A stretch of DNA of 64,000 bases from contig NZ_QPIE01000005.1 of NCBI RefSeq assembly GCF_003336205.1, forward strand, positions 62,001-126,000, written 5' to 3'. Shown in pieces: positions 24,069 through 32,284 of the stretch. The position numbers and the translations under genes are program-made. This DNA is from Chryseobacterium lacus. GTDB lineage: Bacteria; Bacteroidota; Bacteroidia; Flavobacteriales; Weeksellaceae. The stretch's first letter is position 1; every line of letters begins with the position of its first letter. The notes under the pieces are model-generated. The model was not told where the DNA came from, ran no database searches, and saw nothing but the letters and a program-made list of their open reading frames with translations.

Positions 24069-24668
24069 TTATTTATTTTTTAAGTCTTTACTATTTCTTT
24101 CGTGAAACGCTTTCTCGAAGGCTTTTGCATCTGCCAGATTCCATATTTTCTCAGAAAAAAACTGTATCAATTGTTTTCTCAACGGGTGGTTTTCTGCAAG
24201 GCAATCATTTCTTTTGGAATCGAAAACACTTATCGATGCATATTTTTCTTTCCATTCGCTGATACCTCCGGCAAATACGGTGAAGGTTTCTTTGGAATTT
24301 TTGAGTAATTTAATATCTCTCCACACCAACATAGGTTCTGTTCCTAGAATTTCGATTTCATTCTGCCATTTTCCAAAATTGTCGAACATCAGCTGTCGGG
24401 TGTACATCGCTGAAACAACGTGATGAAAGCGAAGTTCATGAAATCCGGTTTCTTTCCCTTCCAGTTTTTCTACCGTATAATTTTTAAATCCGTTAATGTA
24501 AACATAGTGAATGTACGGATTAGCGGTTTTCTGAAAACCTTTGCTTTTCACTTTGGTAGGATCTTCGGTTTCCGCTTTCTGCGCATTCATTTGCTGAAAA
24601 GCGCTGAAAAAAAGAATCAGCAAAATAAATTTTGCAGACCGGAGTATTTGGAATTTTTCCGAAAACAT
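24069..24668 (-). CDS. Hypothetical exported protein
   Basis: A 199-residue protein with a signal peptide ending NAQ (FILLILFFSAFQQMNAQ, residues about 14-30). The mature region contains HYVYINGFKNYTVEKLEG, FHELRFHHVVSAMYTRQLMF and KETFTVFAGGISEWKEKYASI; no family is recognised. Its ATG overlaps the rlmB stop by one base (TAATG), a sign of translational coupling, and the DUF6263-like gene starts 4 bp after it. A periplasmic or surface role is likely from the signal only. Confidence 0.72.
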   Translation of the reverse strand: MFSEKFQILRSAKFILLILFFSAFQQMNAQKAETEDPTKVKSKGFQKTANPYIHYVYINGFKNYTVEKLEGKETGFHELRFHHVVSAMYTRQLMFDNFGKWQNEIEILGTEPMLVWRDIKLLKNSKETFTVFAGGISEWKEKYASISVFDSKRNDCLAENHPLRKQLIQFFSEKIWNLADAKAFEKAFHERNSKDLKNK

Positions 24669-25426
24669 TAAACGATATTGTTTTTATTCAGTTTCTGCCT
24701 CATCGCTTCATACATTATCGCTCCACACGCTACAGAGACATTCAGCGACAGCGTTTTTCCTTCGATAGGGAGTTTCATTTTTTCATCTGAATGATGCATT
24801 ACTTCTTTGGAAATTCCGGTTTCCTCATTTCCCATTACGATCGCGCAAGGTTCTGTAAAATCAAGTTCGTAAATCAGTTTCTGTGCTTTTTCGGTGGATG
24901 CAAAAACCTGAACTCCACTTTGTTGAAGGAAATCAACCGTGTGTGCCAGGTTTTTTTCTTTACAGATTTTAATATTATACAATGCGCCAGCCGAGGTTTT
25001 GATCGCATCTGAGTTAATGGGAGCGGCTCCTTTTTCCGGAATAATTACCGCATCAATTCCTACACATTCGGCGGTTCTGCAAATCGCCCCGAAATTCCGA
25101 ACGTCCGTCAGCCTGTCCAGCATCAGAAGAAAAGGCGTTTTCCCTTCTTCAAAAAGTTGAGGCAAAAGATCTTCGATTTTATAAAACGGAATATCTGAAA
25201 TAAACGCTACAATTCCTTGGTGATTTTTACGGGTGAAACGGTTTAGTTTCTCAATAGGAACATAGTTAGGCCGAAGTTTGTTTTTTGCCAAAAGCACTTT
25301 CAGATCTGCATAAATTGAACCTTGCAAACCGTTCTGTATAAATACTTTATCGATGGTTTTTCCTGCTTCTATCGCTTCGATGACCGGCCGCAAACCGAAT
25401 ACAAAGTCTTCTTTTTTTTCTGTCAT
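24668..25426 (-). CDS. rlmB: 23S rRNA (guanosine-2'-O-)-methyltransferase RlmB
   Basis: A 252-residue SpoU (TrmH/RlmB) enzyme. The knotted methyltransferase motifs are present: motif 1 NFGAICRTAECVGIDAVIIP, motif 2 AIVMGNEETGIS and motif 3 LSLNVSVACGAIMYEAMRQ. An N-terminal substrate-binding domain precedes them (FVFGLRPVIEAIEAGKTIDK), as in RlmB, which methylates the ribose of G2251 in 23S rRNA. It is 2 bp from the DinB-like gene and overlaps the next gene by one base, so the run from 25899 leftward reads as one operon. Confidence 0.92.
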   Translation of the reverse strand: MTEKKEDFVFGLRPVIEAIEAGKTIDKVFIQNGLQGSIYADLKVLLAKNKLRPNYVPIEKLNRFTRKNHQGIVAFISDIPFYKIEDLLPQLFEEGKTPFLLMLDRLTDVRNFGAICRTAECVGIDAVIIPEKGAAPINSDAIKTSAGALYNIKICKEKNLAHTVDFLQQSGVQVFASTEKAQKLIYELDFTEPCAIVMGNEETGISKEVMHHSDEKMKLPIEGKTLSLNVSVACGAIMYEAMRQKLNKNNIV

Positions 25427-25428
25427 AT

Positions 25429-25899
25429 TTAATATTTTTCTCCCATGATTGCTCTTTTTTGAGCCATTGCATAACCGAAATGGAGGCTTTCATGCATATT
25501 ATTGAAAATAATAGCGTCCTGAATATTCTTCAGATCCAGGCCAAAACTGGTGGTATAAGGTGTATATTCAGAGAAAAAATCTGCATCGTAATCTTTCATC
25601 AATATTTTGGAAGTTTCACTGAGCAAGAATTCCAGATCTTCTATTTCGCTTGCTGCCACCTGCAGATTCGGGAGGGTTCCTTTTTTATAAGTTTCAATCC
25701 AGTATTTATCAATTCTGAACGGATTGCCGCTTAGGTAATAATGCAGTAATTGCTGGGTAGCTACAGTATGGGCAATATTCCAGTATATGTTATTATTAAA
25801 ACCATCGGGAATTGCAGTCAAATCTTCGGGAGCAGTGTTTTTCAGAAGCTCCAGAAGATTGCTGCGCACCTGACGGTGAGCCTGAAAATGATAATTCAT
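25429..25899 (-). CDS. DinB family protein
   Basis: A 156-residue four-helix-bundle protein. The metal-binding histidines typical of the DinB/YfiT superfamily are visible: H at about residue 44 in YWNIAHTVATQQLLHYYL, and H136 and H140 in NNMHESLHFGYAMAQKR. Members are often thiol-dependent S-transferases or have no known activity. First gene of the leftward operon ending with rlmB and the exported proteins. Confidence 0.85.
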   Translation of the reverse strand: MNYHFQAHRQVRSNLLELLKNTAPEDLTAIPDGFNNNIYWNIAHTVATQQLLHYYLSGNPFRIDKYWIETYKKGTLPNLQVAASEIEDLEFLLSETSKILMKDYDADFFSEYTPYTTSFGLDLKNIQDAIIFNNMHESLHFGYAMAQKRAIMGEKY

Positions 25900-25992
25900 T
25901 TTTCAAATTTTAATTTTCAAAAATAGTTTAATTAACTGAGAACGGCAAAAAGTTAATAACGCAAAAAATGTATAAAAATTGGGCTTTCAACA

Positions 25993-26021
25993 AGAAAAAC
26001 GGAATCTAAATCCCGTTTTCT
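25993..26021 (-). terminator. Rho-independent terminator after metG
   Basis: Read leftward, GAAAACGG pairs with CCGTTTTTC around a short loop, ending in TTTTTC, 25 bp after the metG stop codon. Confidence 0.75.
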
Positions 26022-26045
26022 CTATTGTGTTCAATAAAATCTGAT

Positions 26046-28079
26046 TTATCCTATTTCTATTCCGTTTTCCACAGGTTCTTCTGGAGTTACAAAGCTCAGC
26101 TTTCCGTCTGGTTTTGTAGTGAGCAAAAGCATTCCCTGAGATTCGATGCCGCGGATTTTTCTTGGTGCAAGATTCAGCAGAATCATCACTTGTTTTCCAA
26201 TGATTTCTTCAGGGGTAAAACTTTCAGCAATTCCCGAAACTACAGTTCTCACATCTACGCCGGTATCCACTTTCAGTTTTAATAGTTTATCGGCTTTTTC
26301 CACTTTTTCAGCTTCCAAAATGGTGGCAGTGCGAAGATCTATTTTCGTAAATTCGTCAAAAGTGACTTCTTCTTTCATAGGATTGGCGTTAGGATTGGTT
26401 TTATTATTATTTAGTTTGGTGTTTTCTAATTTTTGAATTTGAGTCGCAATTACTTCATCTTCTATTTTTGAAAAGAGAAAGGAAGCTTCGTTGATGCGAT
26501 GGCCTGTTTTTATCAGAATTCTGTCGGTCTCAAGATCTTGCCATTTCATTTGCGAAATATTCAACATTTTCTGTAGTTTATCTGCACTGAAAGGCATAAA
26601 TGGTTCGCAAAGCTGAGCCAAACCTGCTGCAATTTGTGCGGAAATGAACAACGAATGCGCCGCTTTTTCCGGGGCGTCTTTGATGGTTTTCCAAGGTTCT
26701 TCTGTCTGTAAATATTGATTTCCAAAACGCGCCAGATTTATAAGTGCTGAAAGAGCATTTCTAAATTCAAACCGATCGAGATAAGTATGAATATCTTTAG
26801 CTGCCTTAGAAATTTCTGCTAATTCTGAAACTTCAGCGTTTCCTTCCGGGACAATTCCATCATAATATTTATGAATCAACACCGCAACTCTGTTGATGAA
26901 ATTCCCGAAAATTCCCACCAATTCTGAATTATTTTTGGTTTGAAAATCTTTCCAGGTAAAATTATTGTCTTTCGTTTCCGGCGCAGAAGACAAAAGTGCA
27001 TAACGCAAAACATCCTGTTGTCCGGGAAACTCTTCTACATATTCGTGCGCCCAAACCGCCCAGTTGCGGGACGTGGAAATTTTATCGTTTTCCAGATTCA
27101 GAAATTCAAAAGCCGGAACATTTTCTGGCATAATATAATCTCCGTGAGCCTTCATCATCGCAGGAAAAATAATGCAATGAAATACAATATTATCTTTCCC
27201 GATAAAATGAATCAAGTCGGTATTTTTGTTTTGCCAATAATCTTTCCAGTTTTTACCGTTCTTTTCAGCCCATTCCTGAGTAAAAGAAATATAACCGATG
27301 GGAGCGTCAAACCAAACGTAGAGTACCTTTCCACCTGCATCCGGCAAAGGAACCGGAACGCCCCAATTCAGGTCGCGCGTCATTGCTCTGGGTTTTAATC
27401 CGTCATTTAACCATGATTTCACCTGCCCGTAAACATTGGGTTTCCAGTCATCCTGATGTCCTTTAATAATCCATTCGTCGAGAAAATCTTCATATTCATT
27501 TAAAGGAAGATACCAATTTTTGGTTTCCTTTAAAACGGGTATATTGCCGCTCAACATGGATTTTGGATTTATTAATTCTGATGGCGAAAGGGTAGAGCCA
27601 CATTTTTCACACTGATCTCCATAAGCACCCTCATTACCACAATTTGGGCATGTTCCGGTGATGTATCGGTCGGCAAGAAATTCATTCGCTTGTTCGTCAA
27701 AATACTGTTCTGAAATTTCTTCGGTAAATTTACCTTTTTCATACAGTGTTTTGAAAAAATCCTGGCTTACTTCATAGTGTTTTGAGGAAGTTGTGCGGGA
27801 ATATTCGTCAAAAGAAATCCCAAGATCGTTAAACGATTTCTTAATGATTTCATGGTATTTATCGACGATATCCTGTGGAGTTACACCTTCTTTTTTTGCC
27901 CGAATAGTAATCGGAATTCCGTGTTCATCCGAGCCGCAAATAAAGGCCACATCTTTTCCCAATCTTCTTTGAAACCGTGCATACACATCGGCAGGAATAT
28001 AAACTCCGGCTAAGTGTCCAATATGTACAGGCCCGTTTGCGTAAGGCAATGCGGCGGTAATCAATTTTCTATCTGACAT
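26046..28079 (-). CDS. metG: Methionyl-tRNA synthetase
   Basis: A 677-residue class I synthetase. HIGHLAG gives the HIGH motif at residues 19-22; NDKISTSRNW near residue 333 is a KMSKS variant (KISTS), common in this branch. A zinc knuckle appears as CPNCGNEGAYGDQCEKCG. The C-terminal extra domain (FTKIDLRTATILEAEKVEKAD to the end, about residues 570-677) is the EMAP/Arc1p-like tRNA-binding module of dimeric MetRS. It charges tRNA(Met) with methionine. Alone on the minus strand with its own promoter and terminator, divergent from ssb. Confidence 0.96.
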   Translation of the reverse strand: MSDRKLITAALPYANGPVHIGHLAGVYIPADVYARFQRRLGKDVAFICGSDEHGIPITIRAKKEGVTPQDIVDKYHEIIKKSFNDLGISFDEYSRTTSSKHYEVSQDFFKTLYEKGKFTEEISEQYFDEQANEFLADRYITGTCPNCGNEGAYGDQCEKCGSTLSPSELINPKSMLSGNIPVLKETKNWYLPLNEYEDFLDEWIIKGHQDDWKPNVYGQVKSWLNDGLKPRAMTRDLNWGVPVPLPDAGGKVLYVWFDAPIGYISFTQEWAEKNGKNWKDYWQNKNTDLIHFIGKDNIVFHCIIFPAMMKAHGDYIMPENVPAFEFLNLENDKISTSRNWAVWAHEYVEEFPGQQDVLRYALLSSAPETKDNNFTWKDFQTKNNSELVGIFGNFINRVAVLIHKYYDGIVPEGNAEVSELAEISKAAKDIHTYLDRFEFRNALSALINLARFGNQYLQTEEPWKTIKDAPEKAAHSLFISAQIAAGLAQLCEPFMPFSADKLQKMLNISQMKWQDLETDRILIKTGHRINEASFLFSKIEDEVIATQIQKLENTKLNNNKTNPNANPMKEEVTFDEFTKIDLRTATILEAEKVEKADKLLKLKVDTGVDVRTVVSGIAESFTPEEIIGKQVMILLNLAPRKIRGIESQGMLLLTTKPDGKLSFVTPEEPVENGIEIG

Positions 28080-28100
28080 CTGTTTCTAAAATTACATTTG

Positions 28101-28108
28101 CAAAGATA
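28101..28108 (-). promoter_or_regulatory. -7 promoter element of metG
   Basis: Read leftward, TATCTTTG is a full match, 21 bp before the metG ATG at 28079. No -33 TTG at the usual distance. Confidence 0.5.
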
Positions 28109-28182
28109 CGGCTTCTCTATAAAAATATCACCTGTCATTTTTAACTTAATTAAAATGTTGATTTATAGTGACTTATTCGATA

Positions 28183-28204
28183 CAAACGATTACAAACGAT
28201 ATTA
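28183..28204 (+). repeat. Tandem ACAAACGAT repeat in the metG-ssb intergenic region
   Basis: ACAAACGAT occurs twice with a single T between copies. It lies between the divergent metG and ssb promoters and may be a protein-binding site or chance; no function is shown. Confidence 0.6.
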
Positions 28205-28309
28205 AATAATTCTTAACCGGATAATTTTCAGCTTCTGTCGAATCTTTGCAGTAGAAATCTGAGAAACACAGAACGACTCAGAAAATGTTCAACTTAAATT
28301 TTTAGTATT

Positions 28310-28639
28310 ATGTCACTTAGAAACAAAGTTACCTTAATTGGTCACACAGGAAAAGAAGTAGAAATCACCAATTTCGAAAAGGGAGGAATGAAAGCAAGCG
28401 TTACTCTTGCTACCAACGATTATTACACTAATGGGATGGGCGAGAAAGTAGAGGAAACGCAATGGCACAATCTGGTTGCTTTCGGAAAAACGGCTGAAAT
28501 TATGCAGAAATATGTTCCGAAAGGTAAAGAGATTGCTGTGGAAGGAAAGATTACTTATCGTTCGTATGAGAAAGAAGGTAAGAAGGTGTATATAACCGAA
28601 ATTCGTGTAGAAGAAGTCGTACTTTTAGGAAGTAAATAA
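28310..28639 (+). CDS. ssb: Single-stranded DNA-binding protein, short form without acidic tail
   Basis: A 109-residue OB-fold protein. MSLRNKVTLIGHTGKEVEI, KASVTLATNDYY, EETQWHNLVAFGKTAEIMQKYVPKGKEIAVEGKI-type strands (here split by helix) and YITEIRVEEVVLLGSK are the standard SSB core. The usual linker and acidic C-terminal tip that recruits repair proteins are absent; the protein ends right after the last strand. It may be a short paralogue. The HRDC gene follows after 16 bp, so both are likely co-transcribed. Confidence 0.93.
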   Translation: MSLRNKVTLIGHTGKEVEITNFEKGGMKASVTLATNDYYTNGMGEKVEETQWHNLVAFGKTAEIMQKYVPKGKEIAVEGKITYRSYEKEGKKVYITEIRVEEVVLLGSK

Positions 28640-28655
28640 AACAATAAAGACGATC

Positions 28656-29105
28656 ATGATGAAAGTAAAAATCCTCAAAATAAGGCTTTCTGAAGAATTT
28701 CAGAATCATGATGAGCAGCAGCTGAACAGGTTTCTTCGCCAACATGAAGTTATCAAGATTACCAGCAGCATGATCAACGGAAGCGAGAATTTCTGGTCGG
28801 TAATAATTTATTATGATGAAGGATATCCGACGGTACACGAGAAAAAAAATAAATATACCGCCGATTCCGAGTTGCCACTGAACTCCGACGAAGTAAAAAT
28901 TTTGGACAGCCTCCGTCTTTGGAGAAATGAAAAAGCGAAACAACAGAATCTTCCTTCTTATTTTATTGCTACCAATAAAGAACTTCTTTCAATAGCGAAA
29001 TATAAACCCGCGAAAAAGGAGGAACTTTCTGACATCAAAGGTTTTGGCAGGCACAAAATAGAAAATTACGGAATGGAGATTATAGGATTGTTAGAAAACA
29101 TTTAA
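28656..29105 (+). CDS. Stand-alone HRDC domain protein
   Basis: A 149-residue protein. The C-terminal half, about residues 76-149, is an HRDC (helicase and RNase D C-terminal) domain: SDEVKILDSLRLWRNEKAKQ, LPSYFIATNKELLSIAKYKP and LSDIKGFGRHKIENYGMEII. The N-terminal half (MMKVKILKIRLSEEFQNHDE, FWSVIIYYDEGYPTV) looks like a small alpha/beta domain. HRDC domains bind DNA and usually sit at the end of RecQ helicases; here there is no helicase or nuclease. The gene follows ssb closely and is likely in the same transcript. A DNA-processing role is an inference. Confidence 0.85.
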   Translation: MMKVKILKIRLSEEFQNHDEQQLNRFLRQHEVIKITSSMINGSENFWSVIIYYDEGYPTVHEKKNKYTADSELPLNSDEVKILDSLRLWRNEKAKQQNLPSYFIATNKELLSIAKYKPAKKEELSDIKGFGRHKIENYGMEIIGLLENI

Positions 29106-29127
29106 AAAAACACATCACTATATTTTG

Positions 29128-29165
29128 AAGCTTTGGCAGAGCACGTCTTTGTCAAAGCTTTTTTT
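29128..29165 (+). terminator. Rho-independent terminator after the HRDC gene
   Basis: AAGCTTTG pairs perfectly with CAAAGCTT around an 17-nt partly paired loop, followed by seven T. The hairpin contains the -33 box of the hisS promoter. Confidence 0.8.
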
Positions 29166-29178
29166 ATAAGTATTTTTG
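29148..29178 (+). promoter_or_regulatory. hisS promoter
   Basis: TTTG at 29148-29151, a 19-nt spacer and TATTTTTG at 29171-29178. The start at about 29185 leaves a leader of about 34 nt before the ATG at 29219. Confidence 0.65.
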
Positions 29179-29218
29179 CAAAGGTGCAATAAATGACACC
29201 TTATTGATACGAAAAGAA

Positions 29219-30571
29219 ATGAAGCCAAATTTAGCAAAAGGAACCCGTGATTTTACTGCTGATGAAGTAGTAAAAAGAAAATATATCATCCAGATTCTTC
29301 AGAATAATTTTGAACTTTTTGGTTTTCAGCCCTTGGAAACCCCAAGTTTTGAAAACCTTTCCACGCTCACCGGAAAATATGGGGAAGAGGGCGACCGCTT
29401 GATTTTCAAAATTTTAAATTCAGGCGATTATGCATCCAAAGCAAAAGAGGAAGACTGGAATTCCCGAAATTCACAAAAACTTACTGCCCAAATTTCCGAT
29501 AAAGCTCTTCGCTATGATCTAACGGTGCCTTTTGCGCGTTTTGTAGCGATGAACTACGGACAGCTTACTTTTCCTTATAAAAGATATCAGATTCAGCCCG
29601 TTTGGAGAGCAGACCGTCCACAGAAAGGGCGTTTCAGGGAATTTTATCAATGCGATGCTGATGTAGTAGGAAGTGAAAGTCTGTGGCAGGAAGTAGAACT
29701 GATTCAGTTATATTTCAAATCTTTTTCTGAACTTAAAGTTCCGGTGCATATTCACATCAACAACCGAAAAATACTTTCCGGACTTGCAGAATTTGCCGGT
29801 ATTTCAGAACAGCTTATTGACTTTACCGTTGCGCTGGATAAGCTTGATAAAATCGGAAGGGAAGGAGTGATTAAAGAACTGAGGGAGAAAGGAATCCCGG
29901 ATTTTGCTATTGAAAAAGTTTCTTTTCTTTTTGATACTAACCGTCCTTCAGAAGAAACCTTGCAACTTCTGAAGAAGCATTTTGAAGGAATAGAAACCGG
30001 AATTGAAGGTGTGGAAGAATTGGAATTTGTGATTCAACAATGTAAAAATCTGGGAATTGTGGACCAACTTGTATTTGATATTACGCTTGCCCGCGGACTG
30101 GATTATTATACCGGAGCAATTTTCGAAGTGAAAGCTCAGCAGGTTGAGATGGGTTCTGTGGGCGGCGGCGGAAGGTATAACAATCTCACCGAGGTTTTCG
30201 GTGTGAAAAATGTTCCGGGGATTGGAATTTCTTTTGGTTTGGACCGTATTTATCTCGTGATGCAAGAGTTACATTTATTTCCTGAAAATACCGTTTCCAA
30301 AGTACAGTTTCTTTTTACAAATTATGGTGAAAAAGAGACCACAGAAGCCATCAAAGTAATGACTAAGTTAAGAGATAAAAACATCTCATGTGAGCTTTAT
30401 CCTGAAGCTGTAAAGCTTAAAAAACAATTTACTTATGCAGAGAAAAAAGAAATTCCCTTCATCATTTTTTATGGAGAGCAGGAAATTAAGGAAGGAAAGA
30501 TCTCGATGAAGAATATGGAAACCGGAGAACAAAACACCCTGACTCTCAATGAATTTTATGATATATTGTAG
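29219..30571 (+). CDS. hisS: Histidyl-tRNA synthetase
   Basis: 450 residues from the ATG at 29219 ([12 protein letters not shown], the usual opening); an upstream TTG adds five residues and is less likely. Class II motifs are visible: [37 protein letters not shown] (motif 2) and the histidine-specific [12 protein letters not shown] and GGGGRYNNL; motif 3 is [13 protein letters not shown]-terminal anticodon-binding domain follows ([18 protein letters not shown]). It attaches histidine to tRNA(His). Its own promoter overlaps the terminator of the gene before it. Confidence 0.95.
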   Translation: MKPNLAKGTRDFTADEVVKRKYIIQILQNNFELFGFQPLETPSFENLSTLTGKYGEEGDRLIFKILNSGDYASKAKEEDWNSRNSQKLTAQISDKALRYDLTVPFARFVAMNYGQLTFPYKRYQIQPVWRADRPQKGRFREFYQCDADVVGSESLWQEVELIQLYFKSFSELKVPVHIHINNRKILSGLAEFAGISEQLIDFTVALDKLDKIGREGVIKELREKGIPDFAIEKVSFLFDTNRPSEETLQLLKKHFEGIETGIEGVEELEFVIQQCKNLGIVDQLVFDITLARGLDYYTGAIFEVKAQQVEMGSVGGGGRYNNLTEVFGVKNVPGIGISFGLDRIYLVMQELHLFPENTVSKVQFLFTNYGEKETTEAIKVMTKLRDKNISCELYPEAVKLKKQFTYAEKKEIPFIIFYGEQEIKEGKISMKNMETGEQNTLTLNEFYDIL

Positions 30572-30598
30572 TGTTTCGTTTTTTATAATTTTGGATGA

Positions 30599-30702
30599 GA
30601 TTGTTCATTTGTTTAATGACTTGGTAATCAATTAAATATACGGATTTTTATCCAATTGAATAATCTCTTTTTTATTCTTATTTCCTAAATGCACAACAGG
30701 TA
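30599..30702 (+). repeat. 104-bp intergenic repeat, copy A
   Basis: This stretch (from GATTGTTCATTTGTTTAAT to GCACAACAGGTA) is clearly related to 42647-42748, with about 80% identity over the whole length. Conserved blocks include TTGGTAATCAA, TAAATATACGG and AAATGC. Both copies hold a small hairpin, GGAT-TTTT-ATCC here and GGTT-TTTT-AACC in copy B, a compensatory change. This copy runs into the transposase remnant. Confidence 0.8.
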
Positions 30703-31042
30703 GAAAGAAAATAAACGAAGACTTCCACCGGGATACACTTTATTATAATGAGGAAAATGATCAATACATCTGTCTGATGGGTCAGCCCATGAATAAAATA
30801 GGCGAGCGCGGAAGAAAAACAAAAAATGGTTATATCCAAACCAGTTCATATTACCAAGCCAGAATTCCAACGGCTGCCCTGTGCATGGTACTTGTTTTAA
30901 AGCTAAAGGCAACAGAATAGTAGAATGCAACTACAACCTGGAGCGGCACAAAATCAAAATAAGGGAAAATCTTTTAAGCGATATAGGCGAAATAAAACGA
31001 AAACAGCGAACCCCTGATGTAGAACTTGTGTTTTCGCACTTT
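30690..31042 (+). pseudogene. IS1182-type transposase remnant, frameshifted and truncated
   Basis: The forward strand encodes a decayed C-terminal piece of a DDE transposase. In one frame it reads EDFHRDTLYYNEENDQYI, CLMGQPMNKIGERGRKTKNG and YIQTSSYYQA; at about 30860 the homology shifts to another frame, NGCPVHGTCFKAKGNR, then NYNLERHKIKIRENLL and RTPDVELVF. The D-x-Y/Y-x-C-P-M-G-Q-P-M block, the CP-x-x-x-x-C motif and the NLERHK block are, to my knowledge, characteristic of IS1182 family transposases. About 120 codons remain of a normal 450-550. Both element ends are missing. The reading stops where methyltransferase homology begins. Confidence 0.75.
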
Positions 31043-31322
31043 TCTGAAGAAAGCAAAATCACTGCTGAAACCGAACGAAAAAATCGTATTCGATTCCTGC
31101 GATGTCGCTTATATGTATGAAGATATTCCTTTTCCCGAACAATATTACGGCGAAGTGGAATGCCGCTACTAATAGCAGGGCGAATTCACAGACTGGTTCG
31201 GCTGGCTTTATATTGATCAACACACCATGAAATCTGTTGCTGAGGAAGAAGGTTGGATTTCGGAAATTGTTTTCGAGGACGACCGAAATCAATATTTAGC
31301 AGAACTTTATTTGAACGAATAA
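31041..31322 (+). pseudogene. 3' fragment of a SAM-dependent methyltransferase gene
   Basis: A third frame on the forward strand reads FLKKAKSLLKPNEKIVFD, SCDVAYMYEDIPFPEQYYGE and VECRY, hits two consecutive stops (TAA, TAG at 31170-31175), then continues QGEFTDWFGWLYIDQHTM and GWISEIVFEDDRNQYLAELY to a TAA at 31320. This matches the end of class I SAM-methyltransferases of the type seen in Bacteroidota (LLxPxGKIxxDSxD, WLYID, YLAxL). The 5' two-thirds, including the SAM-binding motifs, is missing; it joins the transposase remnant directly. It cannot make a functional enzyme. Confidence 0.7.
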
Positions 31323-31440
31323 GTTAAATTAATTATTAATTCTATTATTAAAATAAACAATGCAACTATCTGTTAATATTAAACATATAATAATTTATTC
31401 AACCAAAAATTTAATAGTTGTATCAACTCTTCACCCACTA
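31323..31440. other. AT-rich spacer, nothing recognised
   Basis: Between the methyltransferase fragment and the fsa terminator there is an AT-rich stretch with no credible frame, promoter match or repeat. Confidence 0.6.
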
Positions 31441-31477
31441 AAAAGTAAAATCCCGGAACTGAAAAGCGCCGGGATTT
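31441..31477 (-). terminator. Rho-independent terminator after fsa
   Basis: Read leftward, AAATCCCGG pairs perfectly with CCGGGATTT, followed by TTTTACTTTT. Confidence 0.85.
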
Positions 31478-31496
31478 GTGATATAGTAATTTTACT

Positions 31497-32150
31497 TTAT
31501 GCCATTTTCTTGCTGTCCTCAATAAACTGCGCAAGGCCGTTTTCTGTCAAAGGATGTTTCAGCAAACTCAGAATCGGAGCGAGAGGAGAAGTGATAACAT
31601 CTGCACCCACTTTCGCACAATCAATAATGTGCATGGAGTGGCGAATGGATGCTGCTAGAATCTGAGTATCAAAAAGATAATTATCAAAAATCAAACGGAT
31701 TTCTTCTATTAAACTGATGCCGTCTGTTGAAACATCATCCAACCTTCCCAAAAAGGGAGAAACATAAGTAGCGCCGGCTTTAGCGGCCAATAGTGCTTGT
31801 CCGGCTGAGAAAATTAAAGTACAGTTGGTCTTAATTCCTTTATCGGAGAAATATTTTAACGCCTTAATTCCGTCTTTAATCATCGGGATTTTCACCACAA
31901 TATTAGGATGAATTGCAGCCAGTTCTTCACCTTCTTTGATCATTTCTTCATAAGTCGTAGAAAGAACTTCGGCAGAAATATCGCCGTCCACAATCTCGCA
32001 GATGGTTTTATAATGACTGTTGATTGCTTCCGTACCCCGTATTCCTTCCTTGGCCATCAGCGAAGGATTGGTGGTTACGCCGTCCAGAATGCCCAGGTCT
32101 TTCGCTTCTCTGATTTGGTCTAAATTGGCAGTGTCAATAAAAAATTTCAT
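31497..32150 (-). CDS. fsa: Transaldolase-like fructose-6-phosphate aldolase
   Basis: A 217-residue short transaldolase (TalC/FSA type). [20 protein letters not shown] and [12 protein letters not shown] are the standard opening, and the Schiff-base lysine is K87 in IVVKIPM, followed by [19 protein letters not shown] and FLGRLDD. Members act either as transaldolase in the pentose phosphate pathway or as fructose-6-phosphate aldolase; sequence alone does not separate the two. A family of this size (about 215 residues) forms decamers. Monocistronic with its own terminator. Confidence 0.88.
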   Translation of the reverse strand: MKFFIDTANLDQIREAKDLGILDGVTTNPSLMAKEGIRGTEAINSHYKTICEIVDGDISAEVLSTTYEEMIKEGEELAAIHPNIVVKIPMIKDGIKALKYFSDKGIKTNCTLIFSAGQALLAAKAGATYVSPFLGRLDDVSTDGISLIEEIRLIFDNYLFDTQILAASIRHSMHIIDCAKVGADVITSPLAPILSLLKHPLTENGLAQFIEDSKKMA

Positions 32151-32228
32151 TTTTCTTCTTTAAAGTTTTACAGTGACAAAGTTAACCAATTTGAATGAAG
32201 AGATACAGTCGGTTCGGAACAATTTCTC

Positions 32229-32236
32229 TATTTTTG
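32229..32236 (+). promoter_or_regulatory. -7 promoter element of pepE
   Basis: TATTTTTG, a full match, 48 bp before the ATG at 32285. Confidence 0.45.
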
Positions 32237-32284
32237 TTCATGGCTCCTTTATGGAGAAGGATACCCTTAAAATATCACACACCT

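Noticed and set aside
23672-24262. 196-codon rightward open frame
   Set aside because: Antisense to two coherent exported-protein genes; no recognisable domain.
30685-30930. 81-codon leftward frame in the IS scar
   Set aside because: It is the antisense of the transposase remnant; the forward strand carries the family motifs.
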